Source of the DNA: Austwickia sp.
Lineage (GTDB): Bacteria; Actinomycetota; Actinomycetes; Actinomycetales; Dermatophilaceae
Assembly: GCA_016699675.1 (NCBI GenBank)
Contig: CP064985.1
Location: 992,001 to 1,056,000 of the forward strand
Reading direction: 5' to 3'
Length of the DNA stretch: 64,000 nucleotides
Shown: piece after piece, positions 61,872 to 64,000 of the stretch
How the letters are laid out: each line of letters opens with the position of its first letter
Numbering within the stretch: the first letter of the stretch is position 1
The notes under the pieces: model-generated
Seen by the model: only the letters and a program-made list of their open reading frames with translations
Database searches by the model: none
What the model was told of the DNA's origin: nothing
Program-made: the position numbers and the translations under genes

Positions 61872-63224
61872 CTAGCTCGCGCCGTCGTCGATCATCAGTG
61901 CCGCCAGGGTGGCCCCCGAGGCGGGGTCGATCACCAGCGCGCCCCCGGTCCAGCGCGACTCGGCGTACCGATCCACCGCCAGCGGTTCGGCCAGGGTCAC
62001 GGACAGCCGCGCGATGTCGTTCAACGCGGCACCCGAGCCGGCGGGCAGCCAGCGCTGCTCGTCGACGTCCCAGACCTCGGCGACCGGATCGAGGAGTCCC
62101 CGCACGGTCGCCGTACCGGCCTTGACGAGCACCCGCTGCCGAGGAGCGGAGGGACGCTCGGCGAGCCAGCACGCCGTACCCTCCAGCCGGGACGTCACCA
62201 GCGGCGGCGCGTCCGCGGCGGCCAGCAGTTGCCCGCGACCCGCGTCGATCTCGTCGGCGAGCAGCACCGTGACGGCGTCCCCGGCCTCGACGGTCGCCGC
62301 CGGGCCGGTGGGCGTGTCCAGGCCGGTGACCTGCGACGTCAGGCCGCTGGGCCAGGCGGTGATGGCGTCGCCGACCGCCAGCCGACCCGCGGCCACCCGA
62401 CCGGCCAGTCCGCGGTAGTCCCGGTGTTCGGAGGTCCGGGGCCGCACCACGAGCTGCACGGGCATCCGGAACGGCGCGTCCGCGTCGTCGTGCGAGACGT
62501 CGAGCTCCTCGACGGCCTCCAGCAGCGAGGGCCCGGCGTACCAGTCCCCCGCGGCATCACCCACGCCCGCGGCATCACCCACCCCGGCGCGAACCGCGTC
62601 GGGCGTGACGTTCTGCCCCGTCAGGGCGCTGACCGGGAGGGAACGGACGTCCCCCATGCCGAGCGCCGCCGCGGCCGCGGCCACGTCGGCGGCGACGGCA
62701 TCAAAGGTGCCCTGGTCCCACCCGACGAGGTCCATCTTGTTGACGGCGACGACGACGTGCGGCACCCGCAGCAGCGCCAGGACGGCCAGGTGCCGCCGGG
62801 TCTGGGCGAGCACCCCCTGCCGGGCGTCGACCAGCACGATCGCCGCCTGGGCGGTGGACGCGCCGGTCACGGTGTTGCGGGTGTACTGCGTGTGCCCCGG
62901 CGTATCGGCGAGGACGAACGAGCGGCGCGACGTCGAGAAGTAGCGGTAGGCCACGTCGATCGTGATGCCCTGCTCGCGCTCGGCCCGCAGCCCGTCGGTG
63001 AGCAGCGCCAGGTCGACGTCGCCCGACCCGCGGCGGCGGCTGGCCTCCTCGATGGCCTCGTACTGGTCGGCCAGGATCGACTTGGTGTCGTAGAGCAGCC
63101 GCCCCACCAGCGTGGACTTGCCGTCGTCCACCGAGCCGGCGACGACGAGGCGCAGTTGCGAGCGGACGTCGGCGAGGGCCGGCGCCTCCGCAGCGTCGGC
63201 CGCGGCACCCAGGGTGGTGGTCAT
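61872..63224 (-). CDS. cysN: Sulfate adenylyltransferase subunit 1 (GTPase)
   Basis: A 450-residue EF-Tu-like GTPase that drives APS formation by CysD. G1 is AGSVDDGKST, G2 region GITIDVAYRYF, G3 DTPGHTQYT, G4 NKMD and G5 near VSALTGQ. Beta-barrel domains follow. There is no C-terminal APS kinase fusion, so this is the plain CysN form. ATG 63224 overlaps the cysD stop by one base (TGATG), so the two subunits are translationally coupled. Confidence 0.94.
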   Translation of the reverse strand: MTTTLGAAADAAEAPALADVRSQLRLVVAGSVDDGKSTLVGRLLYDTKSILADQYEAIEEASRRRGSGDVDLALLTDGLRAEREQGITIDVAYRYFSTSRRSFVLADTPGHTQYTRNTVTGASTAQAAIVLVDARQGVLAQTRRHLAVLALLRVPHVVVAVNKMDLVGWDQGTFDAVAADVAAAAAALGMGDVRSLPVSALTGQNVTPDAVRAGVGDAAGVGDAAGDWYAGPSLLEAVEELDVSHDDADAPFRMPVQLVVRPRTSEHRDYRGLAGRVAAGRLAVGDAITAWPSGLTSQVTGLDTPTGPAATVEAGDAVTVLLADEIDAGRGQLLAAADAPPLVTSRLEGTACWLAERPSAPRQRVLVKAGTATVRGLLDPVAEVWDVDEQRWLPAGSGAALNDIARLSVTLAEPLAVDRYAESRWTGGALVIDPASGATLAALMIDDGAS

Positions 63225-64000
63225 CAGAAGTAGCCCTCTCGCTTGCGGTCTTCCATGGCGGCCTCGCTGAGCCGGTCGTCCGCGCGGGTGGCGCCCCGCT
63301 CGGTCAGGCGGCTCGCGGCCACCTCGGCAACGACCTGCTCGATCGTGCGCGCCTGCGATTCGACGGCACCCGTGCAGGAGCCGTCGCCGACGGTGCGATA
63401 GCGGACCGTACGTCGTTCGAGGGGCTCGCCCTCCCGGGGCCCGCCCCAGGACCCCGGCGTGAGCCACATCCCGTCGCGGAGCCACACGTCGCGCTCGTGG
63501 GCGTAGTAGATGCTGGGCAGCGGCACGTTCTCGGCGGCGATGTAGGCCCAGACGTCCAGCTCGGTCCAGTTGCTCAGCGGGAAGACGCGGGCGTGTTCCC
63601 CGGGGGCGTGCCGGCCGTTGTAGAGCCGCCACAGCTCCGGCCGCTGGCGGCGCGGGTCCCAGCCGCCGAAGGCGTCGCGGACGGAGAAGATGCGCTCCTT
63701 GGCCCGGGCCCGGTCCTCGTCCCGCCGGGCGCCGCCGAGGAGGGCATCGAACCGTTCCGCGGCGATGGTGTCGAGCAACGGAATGGTCTGCAGCGGGTTC
63801 CGCGTGCCGTCTGCTCGCTCCTGCAAGCGCCCGTCGGCGATCCATTCCTCCACCCGCGCGACGACCAGCCGGTGGCCCCCCTCGGCCACGACCCGGTCGC
63901 GGTAGTCGAGGACCTCGGCCAGGTTGTGGCCGGTGTCGACGTGCAGCAGCACGATCGGCAGCGGGGCGGGCGCGGTCGCCTTGCGGGCCAGGTGCAGCAG
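63224..64000 (-). CDS. cysD: Sulfate adenylyltransferase subunit 2 (5' end outside the window)
   Basis: The visible part encodes about 258 residues of CysD, which adenylylates sulfate using ATP. It enters from beyond 64000 with LLHLARKA..PLPIVLLHVDTGHNLAEVLDYRDRVV, and the family features ARVEEWIADGR, FDALLGGARRDEDRARAKERIFSVRDAFGGWDPRRQRPELWRLYN and FPLSNWTELDVWAYI are complete. Only the N-terminal SGGKDS (PP-loop) segment is cut off. The stop overlaps cysN by one base. Part of the assimilatory sulfate pathway. Confidence 0.94.
   Translation of the reverse strand: MLHLARKATAPAPLPIVLLHVDTGHNLAEVLDYRDRVVAEGGHRLVVARVEEWIADGRLQERADGTRNPLQTIPLLDTIAAERFDALLGGARRDEDRARAKERIFSVRDAFGGWDPRRQRPELWRLYNGRHAPGEHARVFPLSNWTELDVWAYIAAENVPLPSIYYAHERDVWLRDGMWLTPGSWGGPREGEPLERRTVRYRTVGDGSCTGAVESQARTIEQVVAEVAASRLTERGATRADDRLSEAAMEDRKREGYF

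Overview
The window comes from a high-GC actinobacterium. The evidence is GC-rich codon use throughout, frequent GTG starts, a mycothiol-dependent maleylpyruvate isomerase-type enzyme, a fused CopD-CtaG membrane protein and an actinobacterial HisC-like aminotransferase. Genus cannot be fixed from the sequence. Respiratory traits (a cytochrome oxidase assembly factor and a 2-oxoacid dehydrogenase complex) sit beside genes usually tied to anaerobic amino-acid metabolism: an indolepyruvate:ferredoxin oxidoreductase, tyrosine phenol-lyase, carbamate kinase and a giant 2-hydroxyacyl-CoA dehydratase activase. A facultative lifestyle is a reasonable inference.

Layout: 0.2-5.3 kb holds a nitrilase-family amidase, CopD-CtaG, a DinB-like enzyme and a BenE transporter. 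At 5.4-7.75 kb an ECF sigma factor and a membrane-anchored regulator-like protein sit beside a second protein sharing the same C-terminal module. At 7.8-10.9 kb an intact IS21-family element with a 6-bp target duplication has jumped into an array of 20-bp and 71-nt hairpin repeats. At 11.2-15.5 kb is the operon E1alpha-E1beta-E2. At 16.4-21.3 kb are HisC, a Nudix hydrolase and a fused alpha-beta glycyl-tRNA synthetase. At 21.7-25.1 kb are a LysE exporter with a His-Asp-Pro loop and iorAB. At 25.1-31.7 kb are palindromic and tandem repeats, peptide deformylase, YciI, ThpR, carbamate kinase, a thioesterase, an orphan RHH protein, tyrosine phenol-lyase and a disordered protein.

At 31.7-41.4 kb are a divergent MFS/LacI pair, sugar-lactone oxidase, a D-amino-acid PLP enzyme, methionine aminopeptidase, an AMIN-like lipoprotein, photolyase and a YefM-YoeB toxin-antitoxin pair. 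At 41.4-49 kb are a DrrA-type ABC exporter, a methyltransferase, a frameshifted class-V aminotransferase, a UDPGP-family pyrophosphorylase and a SanA-like protein. At 49.2-55.2 kb are a secreted protein made of 20 identical NFTQS pentapeptides, a two-component system, a CorA variant, a PspC protein and a nitronate monooxygenase. At 55.2-64 kb are a LOG-family remnant, a TetR regulator, the 1530-residue activase, a divergent TetR regulator with a perfect palindrome between them, and cysN-cysD, the latter running off the end.

The most unusual signal is a 60-bp palindrome found five times (near 5.4, 11.9, 22.5, 34.4 and 61.8 kb), centred on GGTGCCATGGCACC. Three copies carry a perfect DnaA-box sequence (TTATCCACA) within 5 bp of the palindrome and a fourth carries a near match. 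One copy lies in frame inside the E2 gene, where it is translated as part of an interdomain linker. This resembles the protein-invading palindromes of Rickettsia, but the sequence is different.
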